Positions 8,091 to 16,720 are shown, numbered from the stretch's first letter. The stretch: 64,000 nucleotides of DNA from an uncultured Lachnospiraceae bacterium (GCA_910578335.1 CAJTPU010000003.1:62001-126000); one strand, 5' to 3'. Numbers and translations are program-made. The notes: a model not told the origin generated them from the letters alone.

Positions 8091-8289
8091 TAAGTAATTG
8101 TGAAATGTTGCTTTGCCAGTCCCGAATTGTGCATCTTGTGTGTTCTTACAGCAGACCCTTGATTACCGTTGGTACTTAGCTGCCGTATTTTGGCAGCTTA
8201 CGTACCATTACGGTAATCTTGGAGCGAGAGCGCGTCTGCGTTAGAATATACAAGGTGCACAATGACACTTGCATAATCACTGAGTTTTG
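8091..8289. repeat. Large palindromic repeat, copy 1
   Basis: A nested palindrome. The outer arms at 8127-8156 and 8234-8262 (core TTGTGCAtCTTGT / ACAAGGTGCACAA) enclose a second, nearly perfect hairpin at 8161-8218 (GATTACCGT... / ...ACGGTAATC). Outer arms and flanks match copy 2 at ~12920-13145 at about 70-75%, while the inner hairpin sequence differs. The element is bracketed by an exact 20-bp direct repeat at 8071-8090 and 8290-8309. No ORF is supported here. With the riboswitch this explains the gene-free stretch 7677-8328. Confidence 0.75.
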
Positions 8290-8328
8290 CAATCACCCAT
8301 CATTTTCACCATAGAAGGGAGCCTCTCG

Positions 8329-9966
8329 ATGCACTTTATTATGCAGTACTGCCGCAGAACCATAAAACGTTACCCCAAAGTATTTTTACGCGCCACGGGG
8401 CTGATTATATTTATCACGCTGATGAGCGCTTTCATCCCTTATGGCACGCGCGCTTTTCTGGAACGCGTTATTGCCGAAGCGCACTATGGCTACGCGGCGC
8501 TGGGCATTTGTGCTTTTGCAATATACTTAATGCTGAAAACGCTGGTGGACATACGCTGGTACAGGCTTTTAGACGAGCTTGGCGGACTCTGCATCACCGA
8601 TTTGTCCACAGAGCTGGAAACTGCTTTAGGAGAGACCTTTCAATCTAACATTGATGCAGAAGGATGCGGCAAAATCAAACATACCATGTATGCAGATGTA
8701 TTGGATGTGTTCCGGGTTATCGGGCATCACATTCCCACCCTCCTCGGAAGCGTGGCTGTCATTGCCGCAAGCCTCCTGCTCGCTGCCTTTTACGATTTGG
8801 CTCTGATGTTATTTATTCTGGGCGCACTTGCTTTGGGCACCTTGATTTCTGTCGCAGGGAAAAAAATGATTGCCCTGAAAGCCGGCAACACCAATTTGAA
8901 GTTAAAAGCCCATCATACCTTATGTGACCAATATGTAGATTCCATTCCTCTGGTGCAGACAAATCCGGTGCTCCCCTATTTTAAAAGCAGAACCGAAGAG
9001 AGTATCCGTGATTTCATCACCACCTCGCAAAAGGAAGACGGCGTACAGGTATTCTGGACGGAGGCGGTAAGTCATTACAACACGCTGTTTCGTCTGGCAC
9101 TTTCCACCCTTCTGGCGCTGCCTGCGGCAGGCGGCTCCATCGTCAATCTGGTATTCTTTATCACACTGGCAGATATTATCATGTCCGAGGGGCAAAAAAG
9201 CCAGCTTCTGATACAGCAGATTATCCGGGCGCAGGTCAGCTTCGAAAATGTGGACAGACTGCTGCACCTGCCCAAACGTCAGGGAGCCGTCACGCTTTCA
9301 CGGGTTTCCGAAATCACCTTTGAAGGCGTGCATTTTTCTTATCAGGAAAACAGTTCCGCGGTTTTACAAAATGTTTCCTGTGCTCTGCATTCAGGGGACA
9401 ATATCCGCCTGACCGGCATGAACGGCAGCGGAAAATCAACCTTTATCAAGCTCCTGTCCGGCATATATAAACCGCAAAAAGGCAGCCTTATGCTAAACGG
9501 AAAACCCATCGGCACTTACTCGCTCAAAAGCCTGCAGGAACAGATACTTATCCTTGGGCAGGACGAAATTTTATTGAACGAGCCTCTTCCCGCCTATCTG
9601 GAGACGGTCTGCGGCAGCTCCTTTGACCGGGAAAAAGGAAAGGAAATCCTCCGCTTCACAGACCTTGACAAAGAAGATATTGTCATCACAAACAACGGAC
9701 TTTCCCTGTCCGCCGGGCAAAGAAAAAAACTGCTGCTCTCCAAGCTCCTGCTTTGCTGGGAAAATGCCTCCGTCATTATTTTAGACGAGCCCGAAGCCGG
9801 TCTGGACAAAGCCATGTTTCAAAAATATATAGATTTCCTCCGCCGCATGTTTGCCGCACATAGTAAAATCATCATAACAATAGCGCATACCATAGACAGC
9901 GAGCTTCCCTTTGACCGGATACTACATTTTGAAGGTGGAAAAATGACAGAAGTGCAAAAAATATGA
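8329..9966 (+). CDS. ABC transporter, fused permease/ATPase half-transporter
   Basis: A 545-residue ABC exporter half. The N-terminal ~300 residues have about six membrane helices. The C-terminal ATPase has Walker A GMNGSGKST, signature LSAGQ and Walker B VIILDEPEAGLD. The signature motif lacks the usual second Gly (LSAGQ for LSGGQ). Start at 8329 is chosen for the AGAAGGGAG site 6 bases upstream; an ATG at 8287 lies inside the repeat. It stands alone, so it probably homodimerises. The substrate cannot be told: lipid, peptide or drug export are all possible. Confidence 0.85.
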   Translation: MHFIMQYCRRTIKRYPKVFLRATGLIIFITLMSAFIPYGTRAFLERVIAEAHYGYAALGICAFAIYLMLKTLVDIRWYRLLDELGGLCITDLSTELETALGETFQSNIDAEGCGKIKHTMYADVLDVFRVIGHHIPTLLGSVAVIAASLLLAAFYDLALMLFILGALALGTLISVAGKKMIALKAGNTNLKLKAHHTLCDQYVDSIPLVQTNPVLPYFKSRTEESIRDFITTSQKEDGVQVFWTEAVSHYNTLFRLALSTLLALPAAGGSIVNLVFFITLADIIMSEGQKSQLLIQQIIRAQVSFENVDRLLHLPKRQGAVTLSRVSEITFEGVHFSYQENSSAVLQNVSCALHSGDNIRLTGMNGSGKSTFIKLLSGIYKPQKGSLMLNGKPIGTYSLKSLQEQILILGQDEILLNEPLPAYLETVCGSSFDREKGKEILRFTDLDKEDIVITNNGLSLSAGQRKKLLLSKLLLCWENASVIILDEPEAGLDKAMFQKYIDFLRRMFAAHSKIIITIAHTIDSELPFDRILHFEGGKMTEVQKI

Positions 9967-10057
9967 TTTTACCGGCAGACAGCCGGCAAGTATGATATGA
10001 TACAGCAGATATAACACCGCAGTTACCTCATACTGCCGCAAGCTAAAAAGGAGCAGC

Positions 10058-10354
10058 ATGGACGAAAATATAATTTATGAAATTCTTTCCGTTGTAGAAG
10101 AAATACCCGAAGGAAAAGTGGCTTCCTACGGTCAGATTGCAAGACTGACCGGCAGAGAAAATAATGCAAGAATGGTGGGAAGGGTGTTGAGTCAATCCTC
10201 CTATTATGGCAACTATCCCTGCCACAGGGTTGTAAACCACGCCGGCAGACTGGCTCCGCATTTTCCGGAGCAAAGACAACTGCTTCTCGATGAAGGCGTA
10301 ATCTTTAAAAATGGAAATTACGTGGACATGAAAAAATGCCAATGGGACTGCTAG
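10058..10354 (+). CDS. MGMT-fold DNA alkyltransferase-like protein
   Basis: A 98-residue protein matching only the C-terminal DNA-binding/active-site domain of O6-alkylguanine transferases. It has a helix-turn-helix (GKVASYGQIARLTG) and the active-site PCHRV motif with Cys55 present. Short relatives of this size are often alkyltransferase-like proteins with Trp in place of that Cys. Here the cysteine remains, so alkyl transfer is possible, but the usual N-terminal domain is missing. AAAAGGAG precedes the ATG. The gene follows the ABC transporter by 91 bp on the same strand. Confidence 0.85.
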   Translation: MDENIIYEILSVVEEIPEGKVASYGQIARLTGRENNARMVGRVLSQSSYYGNYPCHRVVNHAGRLAPHFPEQRQLLLDEGVIFKNGNYVDMKKCQWDC

Positions 10355-10388
10355 AGGGGAAACAAGCAGTCCCCTGCCTGCTCCCCTC
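10354..10388. terminator. GC-rich hairpin between convergent genes
   Basis: GAGGGGA...AGCAG pairs with CTGCT...CCCCTC around an 8-base loop, directly after the MGMT-like stop codon and before the convergent DUF4317 gene. No T-run follows, so termination is only suggested by position. Confidence 0.4.
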
Positions 10389-10442
10389 AGATATCCGCTG
10401 CGTTTGTAACATACCGCAAAAAGTCGGCAAGCGCCTTTCGCA

Positions 10443-11588
10443 CTACTCCTCAGGCTCCCCGTTTCCCGCCATGCGCACGGCGATGCCATTGACCTCAACC
10501 TCGTTGTTTAATTCGATAACAAGGCACTGTCTGCCGTCGATAAGCCTTGTCTGCACCAAATCCGTCCGCTCGGGATTTACTTTTACAATGACATCCGGCG
10601 TTTTGATTTCAAACTGCCTTGTATTTGCCAGATTAGCTGCAACAAGCTGCGCCCGCTCCCCCGCCGCCGCATCGTACCGCTCGTCAAAGTCCGACAGCCG
10701 CTCTTCCTCCACGCCGCTGTACTCCAAAAGCCGCTTTACCTCCGCTTTGTCCAAAACCACCGGCTCCGGCTCATCCTTTTTTTCTTCTATCATCTCATTC
10801 AGTTTTTCGTGAATGCTTCTCACCACCTCATACTCGCACTCTTCACCCAGCGTCTCCTCCACAAGTGTCTGGAAGGTCTCCTTCTGTCCGCCTGCCGACA
10901 TAGGCGCTTCACAGCCAAGCACCGGCTCCATAAAGTCAAAGCGAAGCTCCTCCGGCTTTGCCGCATAATACAGAAGGCTGTGGATATCCGTTCCCCTGTC
11001 GTTGAATGCCGGGAATAAAAAGCCGATATCCGGCATATCCACCACCCTGTCCAGCGTGCGGGTCCTAAAGGTGTTGTTTTCCTCATCATAAGCAAGCCCC
11101 GGCTTGCTTAGGGTAACAGGACAGATGCAGCACAGTATGTACTCGTAAACCTCATCGGAAGTGTCAAACATCTCCGCCCCGTCCGCCGCCCGTCCGGGCA
11201 CATCATACACGGCATGTATCAGCAGAATCAGGTAATTTTCCACAGAATAATAGTGTTCGATAACCTTGTCATAAAACGCCTCGAGCAGCGCATCGTCTTT
11301 TAACGCAGAGTCCCTTAACCCCAGCAAAAATTCCTGTTCGCCTCCCGGCTGCTCCGCCTTAAGCGGAAATTCCATATTGAGCAGATTTCTGCCGATACTT
11401 CCCGAAAGCGTTTTCCGGAATATATTAAAATATTTAAAGATTTCCTCCTCCGGCAGGGAAAGAAACGCCTCTTTTAACTCTGTTTTTTTATTTTTTTCCC
11501 CGTCCACATAGCAGCCGCAGATGCGGGTAATCGCACATTTTTCCTGTGTAAACTGCTTTTTAATTTCCGCTATTTCCTTTTTATTCAT
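10443..11588 (-). CDS. DUF4317 domain protein
   Basis: A 381-residue soluble protein that I recognise as DUF4317, a family of Firmicutes proteins with no known function. It begins MNKKEIAEIKKQF and has features such as RICGCYVDGEKNK near residue 25 and a TPDVIVKVNPERTDLVQTR segment near the C-terminus. No catalytic motif, membrane helix or signal peptide is seen. The start at 11588 has AAAGGAG 7 bases upstream; an ATG at 11606 lacks one. It is alone on its strand, 141 bp upstream of a membrane-protein gene that reads the same way. Confidence 0.8.
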   Translation of the reverse strand: MNKKEIAEIKKQFTQEKCAITRICGCYVDGEKNKKTELKEAFLSLPEEEIFKYFNIFRKTLSGSIGRNLLNMEFPLKAEQPGGEQEFLLGLRDSALKDDALLEAFYDKVIEHYYSVENYLILLIHAVYDVPGRAADGAEMFDTSDEVYEYILCCICPVTLSKPGLAYDEENNTFRTRTLDRVVDMPDIGFLFPAFNDRGTDIHSLLYYAAKPEELRFDFMEPVLGCEAPMSAGGQKETFQTLVEETLGEECEYEVVRSIHEKLNEMIEEKKDEPEPVVLDKAEVKRLLEYSGVEEERLSDFDERYDAAAGERAQLVAANLANTRQFEIKTPDVIVKVNPERTDLVQTRLIDGRQCLVIELNNEVEVNGIAVRMAGNGEPEE

Positions 11589-11729
11589 ATTGCCGCTCCT
11601 TTGCATTGCTTCTCTTTACATGTCTGTATGCACTGTATCCGCTACCCCAAACTCTATCACAGAAATATGGACATTTCAATCTTTTTGCAAAAGACATTTC
11701 CTTTTTGCAGCGGCATATAAATACGCGGT

Positions 11730-12884
11730 TTAAGTTACATCCTTCCTTTTTTCCCATCTCCCCTGCAGCAGCGCTGCCACAATGCCTGCCGCAAAAATAC
11801 CGATTCCTGCCACCGGTGCCGCAAGCATCGGCTTATCAATTTCTCCCGCCTTAAAAAGAAAAAAACCGCCGTACACCAGACTGCATATCGCAGCCGGAAT
11901 CTGTGAAGCAATGGCATTGACATGGCTGGATAAATGGCATGTCACCGCAAATACAAGCAGAGAAAGCCCCAATGATGCCAGCACTGCAAGAAGTAGTACA
12001 TACAGGGTATAGCTTCCCAGCGTCCACGGAAGCCACCCGATGAAGCCGCTGGCAAAGCCGGACAGGGCACAGTTCCAAAAGGTAAATACCCTGTCCTGCT
12101 TTGCACAGCAGGCATACAAGCCGCATACCACTGCCGCAATGCACAAAACAGCGGCGACAATTGCAGCAAGCCTGCTTCGATAATAAGACCTGCCTCTTTG
12201 AAAGCTGCATAAAAGTGCCGGCATACGGCTCCGATTTTCAGATACCATATATGGCATCACAAAAAAACAGGTGCCTAGCATCATGAAAACAGCAAAATAT
12301 CGCAGCAGCATAAAATTATACTCCGCCACATTCCTCGGGCACGGGCTGTACACTTCTGCCCGATTCCGCTCTGCCACCCTTTTTTCTGCCACAGCGCTCA
12401 CACTCTCGTATTTGCTGTTTCCCTGCATTACCTCCTCACAATAAGAATCTATATAAAAATCCCAGATGTCAAATACAATCAAGCGCTCCATATCCGCGTA
12501 GACCGCCTCCGGCGAAACCTGCTCGTATAACTGAAACCACAGACGGTTTTCCTCCTCCAGCGTAAGCTCACGCCCATTTATTTTCTGTAAGAGCTCTTTC
12601 AAAGAGTGTATCTGCCTTGCGGCATATTCGGGAGTCCGCGCGATAAACTTATCCGTCTCCCCAGCCGCATATACAGGTCTTTGTGATTGCAGCAACGCAA
12701 ATTCCTCCGGCAAAAGCTCCCTTCCGTACTGCCTGAGGACATCCTCAGCTAAATCAGCCTCCATATGCCAGCTTCCATCGTATCCTACTACATACGGCTT
12801 TATTACAAGCAGAAAATAAAGCCCAAAGAAACCCAGTAAAAACAAAAGCTTTTTCACCGTTATGATTTTACGAAACTCCAACAT
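11730..12884 (-). CDS. Putative ABC-2-like membrane protein
   Basis: A 384-residue protein with one N-terminal helix (LLFLLGFFGLYFLLVI), an extracytoplasmic region of about 160 residues, then about six helices from residue ~195. This is the pattern of ABC-2 type permeases. Start at 12884 (GGAG 7 bases upstream). It reads in the same direction as the sigma/ABC operon upstream, but a 277-bp gap holding palindromic repeat copy 2 separates them. It may have been the last gene of that operon. No family name can be given with certainty. Confidence 0.6.
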   Translation of the reverse strand: MLEFRKIITVKKLLFLLGFFGLYFLLVIKPYVVGYDGSWHMEADLAEDVLRQYGRELLPEEFALLQSQRPVYAAGETDKFIARTPEYAARQIHSLKELLQKINGRELTLEEENRLWFQLYEQVSPEAVYADMERLIVFDIWDFYIDSYCEEVMQGNSKYESVSAVAEKRVAERNRAEVYSPCPRNVAEYNFMLLRYFAVFMMLGTCFFVMPYMVSENRSRMPALLCSFQRGRSYYRSRLAAIVAAVLCIAAVVCGLYACCAKQDRVFTFWNCALSGFASGFIGWLPWTLGSYTLYVLLLAVLASLGLSLLVFAVTCHLSSHVNAIASQIPAAICSLVYGGFFLFKAGEIDKPMLAAPVAGIGIFAAGIVAALLQGRWEKRKDVT

Positions 12885-12919
12885 CCTTCTACTCCTTTTC
12901 AGTGATTGCAAAACTTAAA

Positions 12920-13145
12920 TTAGACAATTACAAAACTCTTATTTGCTGGCTCCGAATTGTGCACCTTGTATATTCCATAAGCAGACTCTTAAAAAACGTC
13001 AGTGCCAAAGTCATGCGGGCATGACTTGCGAGGTATTTTCGAGCTTAGCACTGCTACGTTTTTTACGAAGCGAAAGCGGGTCTGTGTTGGAATATACAAG
13101 GCGCACAATGACACTCGCATAGCCACTACATTTCGCAACTGCCTC
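12920..13145. repeat. Large palindromic repeat, copy 2
   Basis: Outer arms at 12957-12986 and 13080-13108 (TTGTGCACCTTGTATATTC / GAATATACAAGGCGCACAA) enclose an inner hairpin built from AAAAAACGT/ACGTTTTTT and AGTCATGC/GCATGACT. Matches copy 1 in arms, in the GAAGCGAAAGCGGGTCTG segment and in both flanks. It fills the intergenic gap between two membrane-protein genes. No ORF is supported. Confidence 0.75.
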
Positions 13146-13161
13146 AATGGCGAAACTCTGT

Positions 13162-14292
13162 TTAAATATCCTCCATCAGAAACCTCTTATACCGCACGGC
13201 AAGAAACGCCAGCAAAAGCACGCCCCAGCACAGTATAAAAGCCGCTTCGTAATATTTGACAGATAAAAATCCGGCGCCGCCCGCAAAGTAATGTCCCGCC
13301 TTTTTTATAAACTCCACGGGATTAAAACGTATGGCGAAAAGCAGCATGGAATCTCTCGGAAAAATTTCCGCTGCTGCAGCCAGCGCCGTACAGACAAATC
13401 CCATTTTGAAAAACGCCTCCGCCGTCCTATGTTTCTTCTCCACAAAGCCTGCCGCCGCCATGCCAAAAAGCAGCGAGATACATACGGACATTGCCGCCTG
13501 CAGCAGCATATATGCCCCAAAACTTATGGAAAAACGGCAGACGACCGGATAAAAGGAATCCAGCATCATCATACTCCCCACTTTTACCCGCCAGAGCTTT
13601 CCTATGTGAAATACTCCTTCTGCCGCCAGAAAGGTAATGCTCCAGAGCGCCGCCGTAAAGAAAACAATAACGAGAAACGCGCTCTCCATCTGCAGGCGGT
13701 TCAGCTTTCTCCCCGTCTTTGTCGCATAAACCAGCTCCTTAGAACGTCTGTCATAAGGCGCATTGACACAGTAAAGCATGAAGAGTACTGCCGCCAGCGC
13801 TGCTTCCACCGTGCAGGCTGTGGGAAGTATACGGAAAAACAGGGAGCAGAAATCACTCGTGCAGGGAACAAACACAGAAAACGCCGTGCCATTTTCCTTA
13901 TCACGCACCAGCCATCCCTCCATCGGCGCGCAGGCATTTCTCACAGCCTGTGCCGCCCTTCCGGCAAGTCTTAACTTTTCGATAAAAATCTCTGCAAAAT
14001 CCGCCGCTCCAATCTTATCCGCCATCAAAGGAACTGCCTCCACGGCACGGCGCACACTTATCTGTGCAGCAGGCGGCTCTTTTCCTGCAAACGCTGCAAT
14101 GATGACCTCCGTGTTTTCTTTTGTCACACTGTAAACGCCTCTCTCCCAAAGCCCTGCAGCCGCCTCTGCCATGGGCGCCTGGTCGCTGTAGTTTGCAAGC
14201 AGCCAAAAATTAACCACTAAGGCGCCCGCAAATAAAACCATAAAAAAACGACTGGTAAGAAGCCTTTTCCCCTCTTCTATTCTGCATCTCAT
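13162..14292 (-). CDS. ABC-2-like permease of the sigma-linked transporter
   Basis: A 376-residue membrane protein: one helix at ~12-32, an extracytoplasmic part to ~160, then about six helices. The layout parallels the 11730-12884 product, suggesting the two are paralogous subunits. Start at 14292 (GGGAGG 6 bases upstream). It lies 63 bp after the ATPase gene of the same operon and is its likely membrane partner. Confidence 0.65.
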   Translation of the reverse strand: MRCRIEEGKRLLTSRFFMVLFAGALVVNFWLLANYSDQAPMAEAAAGLWERGVYSVTKENTEVIIAAFAGKEPPAAQISVRRAVEAVPLMADKIGAADFAEIFIEKLRLAGRAAQAVRNACAPMEGWLVRDKENGTAFSVFVPCTSDFCSLFFRILPTACTVEAALAAVLFMLYCVNAPYDRRSKELVYATKTGRKLNRLQMESAFLVIVFFTAALWSITFLAAEGVFHIGKLWRVKVGSMMMLDSFYPVVCRFSISFGAYMLLQAAMSVCISLLFGMAAAGFVEKKHRTAEAFFKMGFVCTALAAAAEIFPRDSMLLFAIRFNPVEFIKKAGHYFAGGAGFLSVKYYEAAFILCWGVLLLAFLAVRYKRFLMEDI

Positions 14293-14355
14293 ATCTATCC
14301 TCCCTTTTGATAAATCCACATCCGGCAGTTTCCGTCATATTTTTCCACTTCCCGC

Positions 14356-15207
14356 CTATCTGTATAAGGATAGAAATACATCCTCCAGCCCCGGTTTGAC
14401 CGGTTTCCACCCGGCTTCGGCATGTCGGCTGATAAAGCGGACGATAATGGCTGCGCCTTCCCGCCGTCTGGATACTACCTGATACCGCTCTTCCCATTCC
14501 GGCAGCGCCCTCTCCTCCACAGCCGTCTCAAACAGGCTTCCCTCCAGCCCCTTGCAGATGTTTTCCACCGTGTCATTGCAATACACCCCTTTGTCCTTCA
14601 GCATCACGATACGGTTGGCAGTAAATTCTACATCAGAGACAATATGGGTGGAAAGCAGTACAGTTTTGTCCTTGGACAGCGAAGTAAGTATTTTGCAAAA
14701 CCGCATACGTTCTTTGGGGTCAAGCCCGGCGGTAGGTTCATCCAGCACAAGTATCTGCGGGTCATTTAATAATGCCTGTGCAATGCCCACACGCTGTATC
14801 ATACCGCCGGAAAATTTTTTCATTTTTTTGTTCTTTTGCTCCGACAGCCCTAAAAGCTCCAGCACTTCTCCTGTTTTTTCCCGCAGCTTCCTTTGCTCCA
14901 TACCCTTCAGCACGCCGATATAATGCAGATATTTCTCCGGCGTATACTCTCTGTAATAGCCAAAGTCCTGCGGCAAAAAGCCGAGCTTTTCTCTGTAAAG
15001 GGCGTCCAGCTTTTTAATTTCCACGCCGTCATAAAACAGCTCTCCCTCCGTGGGAAACAGCAAAGTCGTTATCAGCTTTAACAGTGTGGTCTTTCCTGCG
15101 CCGTTCGGCGCAAGTAATCCATAGATACCATTTTCAAATTCCAGATTGATATGTTCCAGCGCGGTAAAATTCTGATATTTTTTAGTAACGTTTTGTATTT
15201 GCAGCAT
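14356..15207 (-). CDS. ABC transporter ATP-binding protein (sigma-linked)
   Basis: A 283-residue ABC ATPase of the CcmA/BcrA type: Walker A APNGAGKTT (Ala for the usual leading Gly), Q-loop LPQDFGYY, signature FSGGM, Walker B ILVLDEPTAGLD and switch His in LLSTHI. It energises the ABC-2-like membrane proteins next to it. Start at 15207 is preferred because GGAG stands 7 bases upstream. It overlaps the 3' end of the previous gene by 26 bp, indicating translational coupling. Confidence 0.9.
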   Translation of the reverse strand: MLQIQNVTKKYQNFTALEHINLEFENGIYGLLAPNGAGKTTLLKLITTLLFPTEGELFYDGVEIKKLDALYREKLGFLPQDFGYYREYTPEKYLHYIGVLKGMEQRKLREKTGEVLELLGLSEQKNKKMKKFSGGMIQRVGIAQALLNDPQILVLDEPTAGLDPKERMRFCKILTSLSKDKTVLLSTHIVSDVEFTANRIVMLKDKGVYCNDTVENICKGLEGSLFETAVEERALPEWEERYQVVSRRREGAAIIVRFISRHAEAGWKPVKPGLEDVFLSLYR

Positions 15208-15964
15208 TTGCATACTCCTTTCTAAACGCGGGACCGGTCATCAAAATAAGCTGTTTTATATACACGCACATGCCGCTCAATCCCACGCCGATAAACAGAA
15301 ACACCGGAAGCTCCTCCAGCAGTTTTCCGTAAACAGCGGGTACGGACAAAAGAAACACCATATTTATCAAAAGCCAAACGGCGCCACTGTATACTGCCCC
15401 TCTCACCTGCCGCCCCCGCAAAATTCCCGCTGCAGCAAGCAGGGCAAACAGCATAAGGGAGCTGAAGGAAACCGCAAACAGCCGTATGCCGTCTGCTTTG
15501 CAGTGCAGTGCCAGCGCTGCCGCATATACACCGTTAAAAACAAAGCCCGTCAGACATTCTCCCAGCATCCGCGCAGATAGTACATGGCAGAACGTATATT
15601 TGCAGGACATCTGCAATTCATAACAGCCGCTGCCCCGTTCCTTTATCCAGGAAAGTGTAAAAATACCTGCATACAAAATCGGCGCACTGAAAAATGCAGC
15701 TACATAGACGCTTTCTCCCATCTGCAGTACAACTTTTAAGAGCAGATAGGCAGTCAGGATGGTTATCACAAAGGCAATACTGATAACGCCTGCCATACCT
15801 GCATATAACTGCCTGAAACCAATTCCCACAAGCATATTCTTAAGAAGGTCTGCAAAGTCCGGTTTTGCCGTCTCCTCCAACAGGCACTCGGCTGCGCGGA
15901 GCGTCTGCTCCTTTTCCGCTGCTTTTTTCCACATGCCCTCCAAAAATGCTTCCCTGTCACTCAT
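15182..15964 (-). CDS. Membrane protein between ECF sigma factor and ABC genes
   Basis: A 260-residue protein with a cytosolic N-terminus of ~50 residues (EAFLEGMWKKAAEKEQTL) and then about six membrane helices. It starts inside the sigma-factor stop (ATGA overlap) and overlaps the ABC gene. The position directly after an ECF sigma gene is that of an anti-sigma factor, and a cytosolic N-terminus before the membrane fits. But the zinc anti-sigma motif (HxxxCxxC) is absent. It could equally be a third membrane subunit of the transporter. Family not recognised. Confidence 0.7.
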   Translation of the reverse strand: MSDREAFLEGMWKKAAEKEQTLRAAECLLEETAKPDFADLLKNMLVGIGFRQLYAGMAGVISIAFVITILTAYLLLKVVLQMGESVYVAAFFSAPILYAGIFTLSWIKERGSGCYELQMSCKYTFCHVLSARMLGECLTGFVFNGVYAAALALHCKADGIRLFAVSFSSLMLFALLAAAGILRGRQVRGAVYSGAVWLLINMVFLLSVPAVYGKLLEELPVFLFIGVGLSGMCVYIKQLILMTGPAFRKEYANAANTKRY

Positions 15965-16518
15965 CTGCCATCCCTCCTTTTTTTCAACGTTGTTCTGGCG
16001 CGGTGTATCGCGCCCTTTACCTGCAGTACGCTTTTGTGCATAACTTCTGCAATCTCCTGATAGCTCATACCCTCAGCCGCGTACAAAAGCAGCGCCTTTT
16101 TCTGCTGTGGCGGAAGCGCCGCAATCCACCCTGCCATTTCATTTTTTTGCTCTCTCCTCAAACATGCCGCTTCCGGTGAATCCTCCAAAAGGATTGCTTC
16201 TATTTCCGACTCTTCTGTTCCCGACACTTCTGCTCCCCCGCTTTCCCTCCCGGTTCTTCTCCTGCAATCAATCAGCTTGTGTTTCATCACCGCATAAAAA
16301 TAGGTTCGAAAAGAAAAGTCCATCCGGTAGCGTCCCCTTGCCGCCCAGATATCCGCAAAACATTCCTGCGCAATGTCCTGTGCAGCCTCCTTGTCCGGCA
16401 GCCTGCTTCTCAGATAGCGCAGCGCCTCACCATAATACCGCAGCACCAAGACTTCAAAAGCCTCCTTGTCTCCTCCTGCCGCCATCCCCATCAGCTCATT
16501 ATCCGTTTTTTCCTGCAA
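15961..16518 (-). CDS. ECF-type RNA polymerase sigma factor
   Basis: A 185-residue sigma-70 family protein. Region 2 spans ~22-90 (core-binding and -10 recognition; DIAQECFADIWAARGRYR, then FSFRTYFYAVMKHKLID). Region 4 spans ~125-180 (ALPPQQKKALLLYAAEGMSYQEIAEVM, the -35-binding helix-turn-helix). There is no region 1 or 3, as in ECF factors. The start is TTG at 16518 with AGGAGG upstream. It heads a four- or five-gene operon with an ABC transporter and probably directs that operon. It diverges from a two-component system. Confidence 0.9.
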   Translation of the reverse strand: MQEKTDNELMGMAAGGDKEAFEVLVLRYYGEALRYLRSRLPDKEAAQDIAQECFADIWAARGRYRMDFSFRTYFYAVMKHKLIDCRRRTGRESGGAEVSGTEESEIEAILLEDSPEAACLRREQKNEMAGWIAALPPQQKKALLLYAAEGMSYQEIAEVMHKSVLQVKGAIHRARTTLKKRRDGR

Positions 16519-16598
16519 GCCGCCCCTCCTTTCTCCTTCGAAGCCTTTTATTAGTATCTCGCTCCTCTTATCAAAAAGTTACTCTTTTTTTCTAAATT

Positions 16599-16659
16599 TT
16601 TTGTGTAAGAAATTTGTAAGATTTTACCGTGTTTTTTTGTAAGATGCATCAGTTATAAT
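16599..16659 (+). promoter_or_regulatory. Repeated TTTGTAAGAT sites and -10 box before the two-component system
   Basis: The decamer TTTGTAAGAT occurs exactly at 16613-16622 and 16637-16646, with a degenerate TTTGTGTAAGA at 16599. A TATAAT lies at 16654-16659, 62 bp before the response-regulator start; no good -35 box is spaced to it. OmpR-family regulators bind direct repeats, so an autoregulatory operator is plausible. The sites sit between divergent operons and could serve both. Confidence 0.45.
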
Positions 16660-16720
16660 GGAAAATATAGAAAAGTGTGATAAACTATACTGGTAAATGC
16701 TTTTGAAGGAATCAAACTTT

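Noticed and set aside
7982..8179. 65-codon plus-strand frame before the ABC half-transporter
   Set aside because: It covers the palindromic repeat and the antisense of the ATPase promoter and has no ribosome-binding site.
10443..10812. Plus-strand frame 10336-10812 as an extension of the MGMT-like gene
   Set aside because: It runs antisense into DUF4317, is Ser-rich low complexity and lacks a start signal.
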